Positions 25,537 to 33,766 of a stretch of DNA of 39,871 bases are shown piece by piece. The translations under genes were made by a program, and so were the position numbers. The notes below the pieces were generated by a model. It ran no database searches. It was not told the origin of the DNA and saw only the letters and a list, made by a program, of their open reading frames with translations. The number at the start of each line of letters is the position of its first letter. The stretch's first letter is position 1. The DNA comes from Candidatus Porisulfidus sp. TsSOB (GTDB taxonomy: Bacteria > Pseudomonadota > Gammaproteobacteria > Poriferisulfidales > Poriferisulfidaceae): positions 1-39,871 of the forward strand of contig MRSX01000011.1 of NCBI GenBank assembly GCA_002631715.1. The letters run 5' to 3'.

Positions 25537-26717
25537 GTGTTCGCCTCGCCCTCGTCGCCGTGCTCGCCGCTGCCGTGCTGGCCAGCCCGCCGCTGCCCGC
25601 CGCGACGCTTTCCGAGAAGGTATTCCGCGTACTGACCGAGATCTACGAACTGCGCGAAGCGGACAAGAACACCGAAGCGCTGCGCAGGACCGAGAGCCTG
25701 CTGAACCGCAAGCTCAGCGACCACGAACGAGCCCAGGTCCTGTTGCTCAAGTCCGACCTCCTGCTGGGCCTGGAACGCTATCGCGAGGCCATCCAGCCGA
25801 TGGAGGCGGCGCTCGCGACTGGCGCGGTCCCGGAGCAGCGTCTCGACCAGATCCGCTACAACCTCGGGCAGCTGTACAGCCAGATCGGCCGCTACCGCGA
25901 TGCGATCCGGGTGCTGGAATCCTGGATTCACGGGGCGAAGAGCGTCCCGACCAATGCTTATTTCGTGCTGGCCGCCTGCCATCTCGAAGTGAACGCGCTG
26001 AGGCAGGCCCGGCGCTGGGCGGACAAGGGCCGCGACGAATCGGACAAGTTGACCTACACGCAGTACCAGTTCATCGCCTCCATCTACGTGCAACAGTCCG
26101 ACTGGACGGCTCTGCAAAAGCTACTGGAGGAAGCCATCCAGTCGTTCCCCGACAAGGTCGAGTTCTGGCGGCAACTGGCACAGGTGCACATGGAACGGAA
26201 CCGCGAGGCACAGGCACTGGCGGTGATGCGCGTGGCTTATGCGAACGGGCTGTTACAGCGCGGCGAAGACCTGGTGCGCCTGGCGCAGTTGATGCGCCTG
26301 CGCAACGCGCCTTGGCTGGCCGCGAACGTGATGGAAGACGGGATGAAGCGCAAACTGATCAAGCCGACCTCGCGCAACTGGCTGCTGCTCGGCAACTCCT
26401 GGATGGCGGCACGCGAGTACGACCGCGCTTACCCTCCCCTGGAGAAAGCCGCCGAAATGACCAAGAAGCCGCGTGACTGGCTGCGCCTGGCGCGCCTGTA
26501 CGCGCAGAACGCGGGCTGGAGCGGCTGCATCAAGAGCGCCGACGCCGGCCTGCGTACGGGTCCGCCCGACCCGGGCCCGTTCCAGATACTGCGCGGCGTC
26601 TGCTCCTACGAGGAAGGCAACTTCGAGAAGGCCCTGGACGCGTTCGCGAAGGCCCGCAAGAGCAAGAAATCCGCGGCCGAAGCGAGGGGCTGGATCCAGT
26701 TCATCGAGAACTTGTGA
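25533..26717 (+). CDS. Secreted TPR-repeat protein of the TonB module
   Basis: 394 aa with a signal peptide (about 1-24, ending LPAA-TLSE). Most of the mature part is tetratricopeptide repeats: ERYREAIQPMEAAL, GRYRDAIRVLESW, NREAQALAVMRVAYANG, EYDRAYPPLEKAAEM, GNFEKALDAFAKARKS. Proteins of this size and place end the TonB2 operons of Vibrio-like gammaproteobacteria and probably act as periplasmic scaffolds; no enzymatic motif is seen. The start overlaps tonB by ATGA and its stop overlaps the ubiG GTG start, which is unusual. Confidence 0.85.
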   Translation: MSVRLALVAVLAAAVLASPPLPAATLSEKVFRVLTEIYELREADKNTEALRRTESLLNRKLSDHERAQVLLLKSDLLLGLERYREAIQPMEAALATGAVPEQRLDQIRYNLGQLYSQIGRYRDAIRVLESWIHGAKSVPTNAYFVLAACHLEVNALRQARRWADKGRDESDKLTYTQYQFIASIYVQQSDWTALQKLLEEAIQSFPDKVEFWRQLAQVHMERNREAQALAVMRVAYANGLLQRGEDLVRLAQLMRLRNAPWLAANVMEDGMKRKLIKPTSRNWLLLGNSWMAAREYDRAYPPLEKAAEMTKKPRDWLRLARLYAQNAGWSGCIKSADAGLRTGPPDPGPFQILRGVCSYEEGNFEKALDAFAKARKSKKSAAEARGWIQFIENL

Positions 26718-27433
26718 CCGCTGAACTCAATCAGGACCCGGCCGAACTCGCGCAATTCGACCGCCCGGACCTCGACTGGTGGGACCCGCAGGGCCCAATG
26801 CAGGCCCTGCACGCAATCAACCCAGCCCGCTTCCAGTACGTTGAAGAACAGTGCGAACTGACCGGGCAAGCCGTGCTCGACATCGGCTGCGGCGGCGGCC
26901 TGCTGACCGAATCCCTGGCCCGCGCGGGCGCGAACACCACCGGCCTTGACCTGTCCGGCACCGCGCTGGAGCAGGCCCGGGCACACGCCCAAGAACAGGC
27001 ACTCGACATCGAATACCTAGAGCAGGACGCGAACGCGCTCGCCGGGCAACGCCCCGAAGCGTTCGACGTCGTGACCTGCATGGAGTTGCTGGAGCACGTC
27101 CCGGACTTCACGGCCCTGCTCAGCGACTGCGAGCAGTTGCTGCGCCCAGGTGGCTCCCTGTTCGTGTCTACACTCAATCGCACTGTTTCCGCCTTCATGC
27201 TGGCCATCGTCGGTGCCGAGCACCTCGCCGGGATCCTGCCGGTCGGCACGCACCGTTACGACCGCTTCATCCGCCCTTCCGAACTGGCGCAGACCGCGCG
27301 GGATCTGCGGCTCGTGGTGGAAGACATCCGCGGCATCGCTTACAATCCACTGACCCGCACCGCCCGGCTCGGCGGCAGCCCTCGGGTCAACTACCTGATG
27401 CATCTGCGCAAGGCGGCGGAGGCGAAAGCCTGA
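26714..27433 (+). CDS. ubiG: Ubiquinone biosynthesis O-methyltransferase UbiG
   Basis: SAM-dependent enzyme doing both O-methylations of the ubiquinone ring. DWWDPQGPMQALHAINPARFQYV is the characteristic UbiG opening. SAM motif VLDIGCGGGLLTESLAR follows, then TGLDLS, VVTCMELLEHVPD and the C-terminal STLNRT, GTHRYDRFIRPSEL and NPLTRTARL. Length 239 aa is normal. The start is GTG at 26714, sharing GTGA with the stop of the TPR gene, so it is translationally tied to the TonB module. Confidence 0.96.
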   Translation: MTAELNQDPAELAQFDRPDLDWWDPQGPMQALHAINPARFQYVEEQCELTGQAVLDIGCGGGLLTESLARAGANTTGLDLSGTALEQARAHAQEQALDIEYLEQDANALAGQRPEAFDVVTCMELLEHVPDFTALLSDCEQLLRPGGSLFVSTLNRTVSAFMLAIVGAEHLAGILPVGTHRYDRFIRPSELAQTARDLRLVVEDIRGIAYNPLTRTARLGGSPRVNYLMHLRKAAEAKA

Positions 27434-27477
27434 AATACGGACTCTAGAGAACGCATCAAATCCCACCGGCAAAACCT

Positions 27478-28146
27478 GTGCCTTCCCCCATTCAAGGCGT
27501 GCTCATGGACCTGGACGGAACCCTGGCCGACACCGCGCGCGACATCATCCCCATCCTGAACGCGCTCTGCCGGGAGGAAAACCATCCGCCCGTCGACTAC
27601 GACACCGCCCGCAACTGCGTCTCGCAGGGTGCCCGAGCGATGGTCCGGCTCGCATTCGGCGAGACTCTCAGCGACGAGCGGGAAGATCACCTGGTGGCGC
27701 GGCTGCTGGAACTGTACGCCGAGGCCCCCTGCCGCGAGACGGTGCTGTTCGACGGCATGATGGACCTGCTTGAATTCCTCGCCCGAAACGGCACGCCTTG
27801 GGGCGTGGTGACCAACAAGGCCGGATACCTGGCGGAAGCCATCCTCGAGGCAATCGACTTCCCCACCCCGCCCGCCTGCCTGATCGGCGGCGACACCCTG
27901 CCGCACCGCAAGCCCCGCCCGGAACCCCTGTTGGAAGCAGCCCGCCGCATCGAGGTGGATGCCCGGCATTGCCTGTTCCTGGGCGACGACCCCCGCGACA
28001 TGCAGGCAGCCCGCGCCGCAGGCATGACCGGCGTGATCGCCGCGTTCGGCTACATCCGCCCGGAGACCGATCTCTCGAGCTGGGAGGGAGACGCGACCAT
28101 CCAGCATCCCGCTGAACTGAAGTCGCTCCTCAATTCCTCCTCATGA
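27478..28146 (+). CDS. mupP: HAD phosphatase, MupP type (MurNAc-6-phosphate phosphatase)
   Basis: 222-aa HAD-superfamily phosphatase with all four motifs: LMDLDGTLADT (nucleophile and acid Asp), WGVVTNK, the Lys region HRKPRPEPLL, and GDDPRDM. Automatic annotation would call it phosphoglycolate phosphatase (Gph). The position directly after ubiG and before a yciK-type gene, and the C-terminal pattern GYIRPE..SSW...ATIQHPAEL, match MupP of Pseudomonas, which acts in the MurNAc recycling route to UDP-MurNAc (with AnmK, AmgK, MurU). The start is GTG at 27478; no ATG upstream is possible because of an in-frame stop. No Shine-Dalgarno is seen. Substrate is inferred. Confidence 0.8.
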   Translation: MPSPIQGVLMDLDGTLADTARDIIPILNALCREENHPPVDYDTARNCVSQGARAMVRLAFGETLSDEREDHLVARLLELYAEAPCRETVLFDGMMDLLEFLARNGTPWGVVTNKAGYLAEAILEAIDFPTPPACLIGGDTLPHRKPRPEPLLEAARRIEVDARHCLFLGDDPRDMQAARAAGMTGVIAAFGYIRPETDLSSWEGDATIQHPAELKSLLNSSS

Positions 28147-29276
28147 CCGGCTGGATCTGGGCCCTGATGTTCGTATGCGGCCTGTCGGTCGGCATCATCG
28201 TCGGGCTGTGGGTGTCGCAGCGTCGCGACCAGCAGCATCTCGGCGAACTCAACCAGACACTGAAGGACAGTTTCTCCGCGCTTTCGGTCGAAGCCCTGGA
28301 ACGCAATGCCGAACGCCAGCGCGACTCGCTCGAGAACACGCTCAAGCCACTGCAGGAGACGCTGGAGCGCGCGCGCAAGCAGATCGACGACATCGAGAAA
28401 GAGCGGCACACCGCCTACGGCCGGCTGACGCAGCAGTTGCAGGACGCGGTCACCTCGCAGGAGCAGTTGCGCCGGGAGACCCAGACCCTGTCGCAGGCAT
28501 TGGCCCGCCCGCAGGTGCGCGGCTCCTACGGCGAAGTCACGCTTCGGCGGATCATTGAACTGGCCGGCATGACCGCGCACGTCGACTTCGTGGAACAGGC
28601 GCAGCAAGACAGCGGCCGGCGCCCGGACGTAGTGGTGCGCCTGCCGGAGAACCGGGTGCTTCCGATCGACGCCAAGGCGCCCCTGCAGAAGTACTCCGAT
28701 GCCTACCGCGAGTCCGACCCGGAACGCCAGAAGGCGTTGCTGCGGGAATTTGCGGGGTCGGTACGCGCCATGGTCACGGACCTGTCCCGCAAGGAATACT
28801 ACGCCGGGTTCGCGAGCGAGAACTCGCTGGACTTCGTGGTGATGTTCGTGCCCGGCGACCAGTTCCTCAACGCTGCGCTGGAACAGGATCCGGAATTGAT
28901 GGACGACGCCCTGCAGAAGAAGGTGCTGCTGGCCACGCCGAGCAGCCTGATGGCGATCCTGCGCGCGGTAGCGTACGGCTGGAACCAGCAGAAGGTCGCG
29001 GAGAACGCCGAGCGGATCCGCGATTTGGGCTACCAGTTGTGCGAGCGCGTCGCCGTCTTCTCGGAGCACATGGCGGCGCTCGGGAAATCGCTCGGCGGCA
29101 GCGTCGGCCGCTTCAACCGGATGGTCGGCTCCTGGGAGTCGCGCGTGCTGCCGACTTCTGACAAGTTTCGCGAACTCGGTGTCGACGCGCACAAGAAGAA
29201 CGCCGACGTCGAAGAACTGACCCAGATTCCCCGCCACGTCTCGTCCTCGAAGGACTCCCCCGACGATGCCAGTTGA
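28143..29276 (+). CDS. rmuC: RmuC-family DNA recombination protein
   Basis: 377 aa. A membrane anchor at about 3-25, a long coiled coil (about 30-120, Glu/Arg/Gln rich), then the RmuC domain: VRGSYGEVTLRRIIELAGM, GRRPDVVVRLPENRVLPIDAKAP, FVPGDQFLNAAL and LATPSSLMAILRAVAYGWNQQK. The LPIDAKAP stretch fits the nuclease-like PD-(D/E)XK core predicted for the family. RmuC limits inversion at short inverted repeats; its biochemistry is not settled. Starts by ATGA overlap with mupP and ends 11 bases inside the next gene. Confidence 0.92.
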   Translation: MTGWIWALMFVCGLSVGIIVGLWVSQRRDQQHLGELNQTLKDSFSALSVEALERNAERQRDSLENTLKPLQETLERARKQIDDIEKERHTAYGRLTQQLQDAVTSQEQLRRETQTLSQALARPQVRGSYGEVTLRRIIELAGMTAHVDFVEQAQQDSGRRPDVVVRLPENRVLPIDAKAPLQKYSDAYRESDPERQKALLREFAGSVRAMVTDLSRKEYYAGFASENSLDFVVMFVPGDQFLNAALEQDPELMDDALQKKVLLATPSSLMAILRAVAYGWNQQKVAENAERIRDLGYQLCERVAVFSEHMAALGKSLGGSVGRFNRMVGSWESRVLPTSDKFRELGVDAHKKNADVEELTQIPRHVSSSKDSPDDAS

Positions 29277-30024
29277 GACAGCCCCGGAGCAGGCTGAATA
29301 CACGCCTTCCCCCGACGCCCTCGCCAATCGCGTGGTGATGGTCACCGGCGCGAGTTCCGGCATCGGCCGGGCCTGCGCCTGCGCCTGCGCCAAGGCCGGC
29401 GCCACGGTGATCCTGCTGGCCCGGGACGTCCCCCGGCTGGAACAGACCTACGACCAGATCGTCGAGGCAGGCGGGCCGGAGCCCGTCATCCTTCCGCTCG
29501 ACCTCAATGGCGCGACGATCGAAGACTATGCGCGGGTGGCCGAGCAGATCGGCCAGGATTTCGGTCGCCTGGACGGACTTCTGAACAATGCCGGACTGGT
29601 CGGCGGATTGCGCCCGATGCGCCTGCTTGAGCCGAGCGACTGGACCCGGCTCGCACGCGTCAACCTGCTGGGACCCTGGCTGCTGACCCAGGCCTGCCTG
29701 CCCCTGCTGGACCAGGCAGAAGACCCTGCGATCGCGTTCACGCTCGACAAGCAATCGCGACGCGCCTATTGGGGTGCCTACGGCGTGGCCAAGGCGGGAG
29801 TAGCGGGACTGGTCGACATCCTGTCGCAGGAGCTGAACGGTGATCACCCGATCCGGGTCAACGGCATCGATCCGGGGCCGGTGGAGACGCGGCTGCGCCG
29901 GCAGAACTACCCGGGGGAATCCGGCAACTCGCACTCTGCACCGGAGCAAGTCGCACCGGCGTTCGTTTACTTCCTGGGATCGGACAGCCGCGGCATTACC
30001 GGCCGCACCGTCCACCTCAAATAG
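29266..30024 (+). CDS. Short-chain dehydrogenase/reductase, YciK type
   Basis: 252-aa Rossmann SDR. TGASSGIGRACACACAKAGA forms the cofactor loop (about 25-44). LNNAGLVGG follows and the active-site Y-x3-K is in WGAYGVAKAG. At the place of the usual active-site Ser, about 13 residues before the Tyr, the sequence reads FTLDKQS, so a Thr stands where Ser is expected. Function is unknown for YciK proteins; the place after ubiG-mupP is conserved in Pseudomonas. Starts 11 bases inside rmuC. Its 3' end overlaps the converging glycosylase gene by 8 bases. Confidence 0.85.
   Translation: MPVETAPEQAEYTPSPDALANRVVMVTGASSGIGRACACACAKAGATVILLARDVPRLEQTYDQIVEAGGPEPVILPLDLNGATIEDYARVAEQIGQDFGRLDGLLNNAGLVGGLRPMRLLEPSDWTRLARVNLLGPWLLTQACLPLLDQAEDPAIAFTLDKQSRRAYWGAYGVAKAGVAGLVDILSQELNGDHPIRVNGIDPGPVETRLRRQNYPGESGNSHSAPEQVAPAFVYFLGSDSRGITGRTVHLK
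29371..29388 (+). repeat. Hexanucleotide repeat GCCTGC x3
   Basis: Three tandem copies of GCCTGC inside the SDR gene encode Ala-Cys repeats directly after the TGxxxGIG cofactor motif. Change in copy number would keep the frame but alter the first Rossmann helix. Confidence 0.6.
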
Positions 30025-30691
30025 GTTCTACCACCTGCCCGTAGACGCAGCGGGGCCGCAGGCGGCACTCCCCGCAACGGGGATCACGAGCCAGGCAGAC
30101 CCGCTTGCCATGCAACACGATGCGTGCATGGAATTCGTTGTAGAGCACCGCGTCGCGCGGCAATTCACGCTCGAACAGCTGGCGCAGTTCCTCGTAACCA
30201 ACTCGAGACGACACCAGCCCGAGCCTTGAGAAGACCCGCCGGGTGTAGGCATCCACCACGAATACCGGCCGACCTAGGGCGTACAGCAGGATGTCGTCCG
30301 CCGTCTCCGGGCCGACGCCGTGGACCGCCAGCAATTCCTCGCGCAAGTCTTCGGTGTCCCGGCGTTTCAGCCGGCGCAACGGTCCCTTCTCCCGGTACCA
30401 TTCGCACAGGGCGCGCAGGCGTTTCTGCTTGATGTTGTAGTAGCCGGACGAGCGGATCAGGTCGGCCAGTTGCGCGGGCGACAAGGCCAGAATTGCGTCG
30501 ACGTCGAGGCAGTCGGCCTCGCGCAGGCGGGCAATGGATTTTTCGACGTTGACCCAGGCGGTGTTCTGCGTGAGAACCGCCCCGACCATAATCTCGAAGG
30601 CGCTGCGCGCCGGCCACCAGCCAAAGCGGCCGTTTCGAAGTGGAGCGGAATGCTGCCGACGCAGCAGATCGAGAATGTCGCGCAGACTCAA
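30017..30691 (-). CDS. Endonuclease III-fold DNA glycosylase, MagIII-like
   Basis: 224-aa HhH-GPD protein. GAVLTQNTAWVNVEKSI near 37-53 and the hairpin VHGVGPETADDIL at 123-135 fit the endonuclease III fold, and the catalytic Asp is kept (VVDAYTRR, Asp147). A [4Fe-4S] loop C-x6-C-x2-C-x5-C occupies Cys199, 206, 209 and 215. The lysine that makes Nth a bifunctional glycosylase/lyase is Glu129 here, and the pattern resembles the 3-methyladenine glycosylase MagIII of Helicobacter (from memory), so a monofunctional glycosylase is likely. The only start leaving the domain intact is TTG at 30691, directly after the pntB stop and in the same frame. Confidence 0.82.
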   Translation of the reverse strand: MSLRDILDLLRRQHSAPLRNGRFGWWPARSAFEIMVGAVLTQNTAWVNVEKSIARLREADCLDVDAILALSPAQLADLIRSSGYYNIKQKRLRALCEWYREKGPLRRLKRRDTEDLREELLAVHGVGPETADDILLYALGRPVFVVDAYTRRVFSRLGLVSSRVGYEELRQLFERELPRDAVLYNEFHARIVLHGKRVCLARDPRCGECRLRPRCVYGQVVEPI

Positions 30692-32083
30692 CTAGTTGAG
30701 GGCCTGGACGATTTCCTCGGTCATCTTCTTGGCGTCCCCGAACAGCATCATGGTCTTATCGCGGAAGAACAATTCGTTGTCCACGCCGGCGTAGCCGGAA
30801 CCTAGGGAACGTTTCAGGAACAGCGTCGTGCCTGCCTTCTCGACATCCAGAATCGGCATGCCGTAGATCGGGCTGGCCGGATCCGTCTTCGCTAGCGGGT
30901 TGGTGACGTCGTTGGCGCCGATCACGAACGCCACGTCGGCGGTCGAAAACTCGTGGTTGATTTCCTCGAGCTCGAACACCTCGTCGTACGGTACCGAGGC
31001 TTCCGCCAGCAGTACGTTCATGTGCCCCGGCATGCGCCCGGCCACCGGATGGATCGCGTATTTGACGTCGACACCCTTCTCTTTCAGCAGATCCGCCATT
31101 TCACGCAGCGCGTGCTGTGCCTGGGCCACCGCCATGCCGTAGCCCGGCACCACGATCACCTGGTTGGCGTTACTCATGATGAAGGCCGCGTCGTCTGCGC
31201 TGCCCTGCTTGACCGAACGGCTTCCGCCGGCCTGCTGCGCCGCGGCGACCGTGTCGCCGCCGAAGCCGCCGAGCAGTACGTTGAAGATGGAGCGGTTCAT
31301 GCCCTTGCACATGATGTAACTCAGGATCGCACCAGCCGAACCAACCAATGCACCAGTAATGATCAGTGCCGTGTTGGTCAGCGTGAAGCCAATGCCGCAA
31401 GCAGCCCAGCCGGAGTAGGAATTCAGCATGGACACCACCACCGGCATGTCCGCACCGCCGATCGGGATGATGATCAGGAAGCCAATCAAGAACGACAAGA
31501 TCACGATGGCCCAGAACGAGGTCGGGTCCTGCCCGAAGACCAGCGCGACAGTCAGGGCGACGATAGCGATGCCGATAACGGCATTCAGCGGGTGCTGCAT
31601 AGGAAACACCACCGGGTTGCCACTGACCAGGCCCTGCAGCTTGGCAAATGCCACCACGGAGCCGGAGAAGGTGATGGCGCCGACCGCGGCGCCGATGCTC
31701 ATCTCGATCAGCGAAGCCGTGCCGATGTTGCCAAAGGTCCCGATGCCGTAGGCTTCCGGATGGTAGAACGCGGCAACCGCCACCAGCACTGCGGCCATAC
31801 CGACCAACGAGTGGAACGCGGCCACCAACTGCGGCAGCGCCGTCATGTTGATTCGGAGCGCTACCACCGTTCCGATCGAACCGCCAACGAGAATGCCGGC
31901 GAAGATGATTTCGTAACTGATGACCTCCGGATCCAACAACGTGGTGGTCACGGCAATGATCATGCCGATGATGCCCATCAGGTTGCCCTGGCGCGCCGAG
32001 GTCGGGGACGACAGCCCGCGCAGTGCCATGATGAAGCACACGGCGGCGACGAGGTACGCTAATCCGGTCCAGTCTGCACTCAT
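30692..32083 (-). CDS. pntB: NAD(P) transhydrogenase subunit beta
   Basis: Inner-membrane subunit of proton-translocating transhydrogenase, which makes NADPH from NADH using the proton gradient. The 463-aa protein has about nine hydrophobic segments over residues 1-260, and then the NADP-binding domain III with VIVVPGYGMAVAQAQHALREM, AIHPVAGRMPGHMNVLLAEA, VIGANDVTNP and the end KRSLGSGYAGVDNELFF. Normal length. It starts 18 bases after pntAB with a GAGGAT site; its TAG stop touches the glycosylase start. Confidence 0.96.
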   Translation of the reverse strand: MSADWTGLAYLVAAVCFIMALRGLSSPTSARQGNLMGIIGMIIAVTTTLLDPEVISYEIIFAGILVGGSIGTVVALRINMTALPQLVAAFHSLVGMAAVLVAVAAFYHPEAYGIGTFGNIGTASLIEMSIGAAVGAITFSGSVVAFAKLQGLVSGNPVVFPMQHPLNAVIGIAIVALTVALVFGQDPTSFWAIVILSFLIGFLIIIPIGGADMPVVVSMLNSYSGWAACGIGFTLTNTALIITGALVGSAGAILSYIMCKGMNRSIFNVLLGGFGGDTVAAAQQAGGSRSVKQGSADDAAFIMSNANQVIVVPGYGMAVAQAQHALREMADLLKEKGVDVKYAIHPVAGRMPGHMNVLLAEASVPYDEVFELEEINHEFSTADVAFVIGANDVTNPLAKTDPASPIYGMPILDVEKAGTTLFLKRSLGSGYAGVDNELFFRDKTMMLFGDAKKMTEEIVQALN

Positions 32084-32101
32084 GTCTCTATCCTCGCCTG
32101 C

Positions 32102-32500
32102 TTATTTCTTCTTCTTGAACATGGCCAGCATCCGCTGGGTCACCAGGAACCCGCCGAAGATGTTGACCGAGGCCAGCGTAACGGCTAGGAAGCCCATCAG
32201 GCTGGAGAGGTCCACGTCCGCCAATTCAGCCGCCGGGCCCGCGGCCAGCAGGCCGCCGACGATGATGACCGAAGAGATGGCGTTGGTGACCGACAGCAGC
32301 GGCGAATGCAGTGCCGGAGTCACGCTCCAGACCACGTAGAAGCCGACAAAGCAGGCCAGCACGAAAACGGTGAACAGGTGCAGGAACGAGGGTCCCCCCG
32401 TTACAGCGGTTTCCACACCGCCGGCTGCGGACATCGCGAGGTTCGCGACTTCCGAGACCTGGACCAGACCCTGGGTGAAAACGGTGGCGTCGAGCATCAT
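32102..32500 (-). CDS. pntAB: NAD(P) transhydrogenase subunit alpha part 2
   Basis: 132-aa membrane part (domain II) of the alpha subunit. Three or four hydrophobic segments, with [37 protein letters not shown] and [17 protein letters not shown], the conserved core of PntA domain II. In E. coli this is fused to the NAD-binding part; the split form here is as in Rhodospirillum and many other proteobacteria. The start overlaps the pntAA stop (ATGA). Confidence 0.95.
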   Translation of the reverse strand: MMLDATVFTQGLVQVSEVANLAMSAAGGVETAVTGGPSFLHLFTVFVLACFVGFYVVWSVTPALHSPLLSVTNAISSVIIVGGLLAAGPAAELADVDLSSLMGFLAVTLASVNIFGGFLVTQRMLAMFKKKK

Positions 32501-33651
32501 GACATCAACTCCTTGATCCGGGCATTGACGACCTCGCCATCGCGCGTCAGCGCGGTCTCGGCAATCGTCTCATCCTCCCAGTCGAGGTTGAGGGCGCCGT
32601 TCTCCGCGTCGATGTGCGGGGTCAGGAAATTAAGAATGTTCTTGGCGAACAGGTTGCTCGCATCGCGCGCGAGCCGCGCCGGCATGTTGTCGTAACCGAT
32701 GATACGCACGCCCTGGTGTTCGGCCACGACGCCGCATTCGGCGCATTCGCAGTTGCCTCCGGTCTCGACCGCCAAATCGACGATCACCGAGCCCGGCTTC
32801 ATCGACTCGACCATCTCGCGGGTCACCAGCACCGGTGCCGGACGGCCTGGGATGAGCGCAGTCGTGATGACGATGTCCTGGTCCCTGACATGGTCGGCGA
32901 GGACCTGGCGCTCTTTCTGCTTGTACTCTTCCGTCATCTCCTTGGCGTAGCCGCCGGCGGTCTCAGCGTCCTTCATCGCTTCTTCGTCCACGATCAGGAA
33001 CTTGCCGCCCAGGCTCTCGACCTGCTCGCGGGTGGCGGGACGCACGTCGTAGGCGGTGACCACCGCGCCAAGACGCTTGGCGGTAGCGATGGCCTGCAGG
33101 CCTGCTACGCCGACGCCCATCACGAACACGCGTGCGGGTGCCACGGTGCCGGCCGCGGTCATCATCATCGGGAAGGCGCTGACGTGCTCGGTGGCGGCAT
33201 CCACGACCGCCTTGTAGCCGGCCAAGTTGCTCTGCGAGGAGAGCACGTCCATGGACTGCGCGCGGCTGATGCGCGGCATCAGGTCCATGGCGAAGGTAGT
33301 GAGGTTGCGTGCGTTGTAGCTGGAAGAAGCGTTGGGGTTGGAGAGGGTGGCCAGGTGGCCGACAAGAATCGCGCCTTCTTTCATCAGGGCGATCTCGTCC
33401 GTCCCCTCCTCGACCGTCATCGGTCGTTGGATCTTGAAGACCAAGTCTGCGTCGCCGAGGGTGGCGGCGGCATCCGGGGCCACGCTGGCACCGGCTTCCT
33501 GATACTCTTGGTCGGTTACGCAGGAACCGGTTCCGCAACCGGCCTCCACTACGACCTCGACCCCCATCCCGGTCAGTTTTTTGATCGCTTCAGGGGAAAT
33601 TGCTACCCGGTTCTCGCCCGGGCGGATTTCTTTCGGAATCCCGATTTTCAT
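32497..33651 (-). CDS. pntAA: NAD(P) transhydrogenase subunit alpha part 1
   Basis: 384-aa soluble NAD(H)-binding domain [22 protein letters not shown] is the typical opening. [40 protein letters not shown] (Rossmann loop), VTAYDVRP and [13 protein letters not shown] follow. Length matches the separate alpha-1 subunits. No clear ribosome site precedes the ATG. A leader region with a TATAAT element and overlapping hairpins lies at 33691-33738. Confidence 0.96.
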   Translation of the reverse strand: MKIGIPKEIRPGENRVAISPEAIKKLTGMGVEVVVEAGCGTGSCVTDQEYQEAGASVAPDAAATLGDADLVFKIQRPMTVEEGTDEIALMKEGAILVGHLATLSNPNASSSYNARNLTTFAMDLMPRISRAQSMDVLSSQSNLAGYKAVVDAATEHVSAFPMMMTAAGTVAPARVFVMGVGVAGLQAIATAKRLGAVVTAYDVRPATREQVESLGGKFLIVDEEAMKDAETAGGYAKEMTEEYKQKERQVLADHVRDQDIVITTALIPGRPAPVLVTREMVESMKPGSVIVDLAVETGGNCECAECGVVAEHQGVRIIGYDNMPARLARDASNLFAKNILNFLTPHIDAENGALNLDWEDETIAETALTRDGEVVNARIKELMS

Positions 33652-33690
33652 GCTGGGAGATTTTGGCTGTTGTTCGGCGTTTGGTCAATC

Positions 33691-33729
33691 AAAAAAACGC
33701 GACCCCGAAATGGGGTGCGTTTTCGGGGT
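33691..33729 (-). terminator. Intrinsic terminator with an alternative hairpin, between methyltransferase gene and pntAA
   Basis: On the minus strand a stem ACGC-ACCCC / GGGGT-GCGT (one bulged C) is followed by seven T residues (33697-33691), a good intrinsic terminator 40-70 bases after the methyltransferase stop. The same right arm can instead pair in a perfect 9-bp stem ACCCCGAAA/TTTCGGGGT (33729-33721 with 33710-33702). The two folds exclude each other. Confidence 0.65.
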
Positions 33730-33732
33730 GCC

Positions 33733-33738
33733 ATTATA
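33733..33738 (-). promoter_or_regulatory. Perfect TATAAT -10 element ahead of the hairpin
   Basis: Consensus TATAAT on the minus strand just before the terminator hairpin, facing pntAA. No good -35 is found 16-18 bases upstream. If active, the RNA would begin in the hairpin and reach pntAA only by passing the T-tract. Confidence 0.35.
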
Positions 33739-33766
33739 CCCCACCCGTTTTGGTCGAACCGGACGG

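Noticed and set aside
30953..32062. Plus-strand open frame opposite pntB
   Set aside because: His/Asp/Arg-rich shadow of the pntB membrane-protein codons; no signal or domain.
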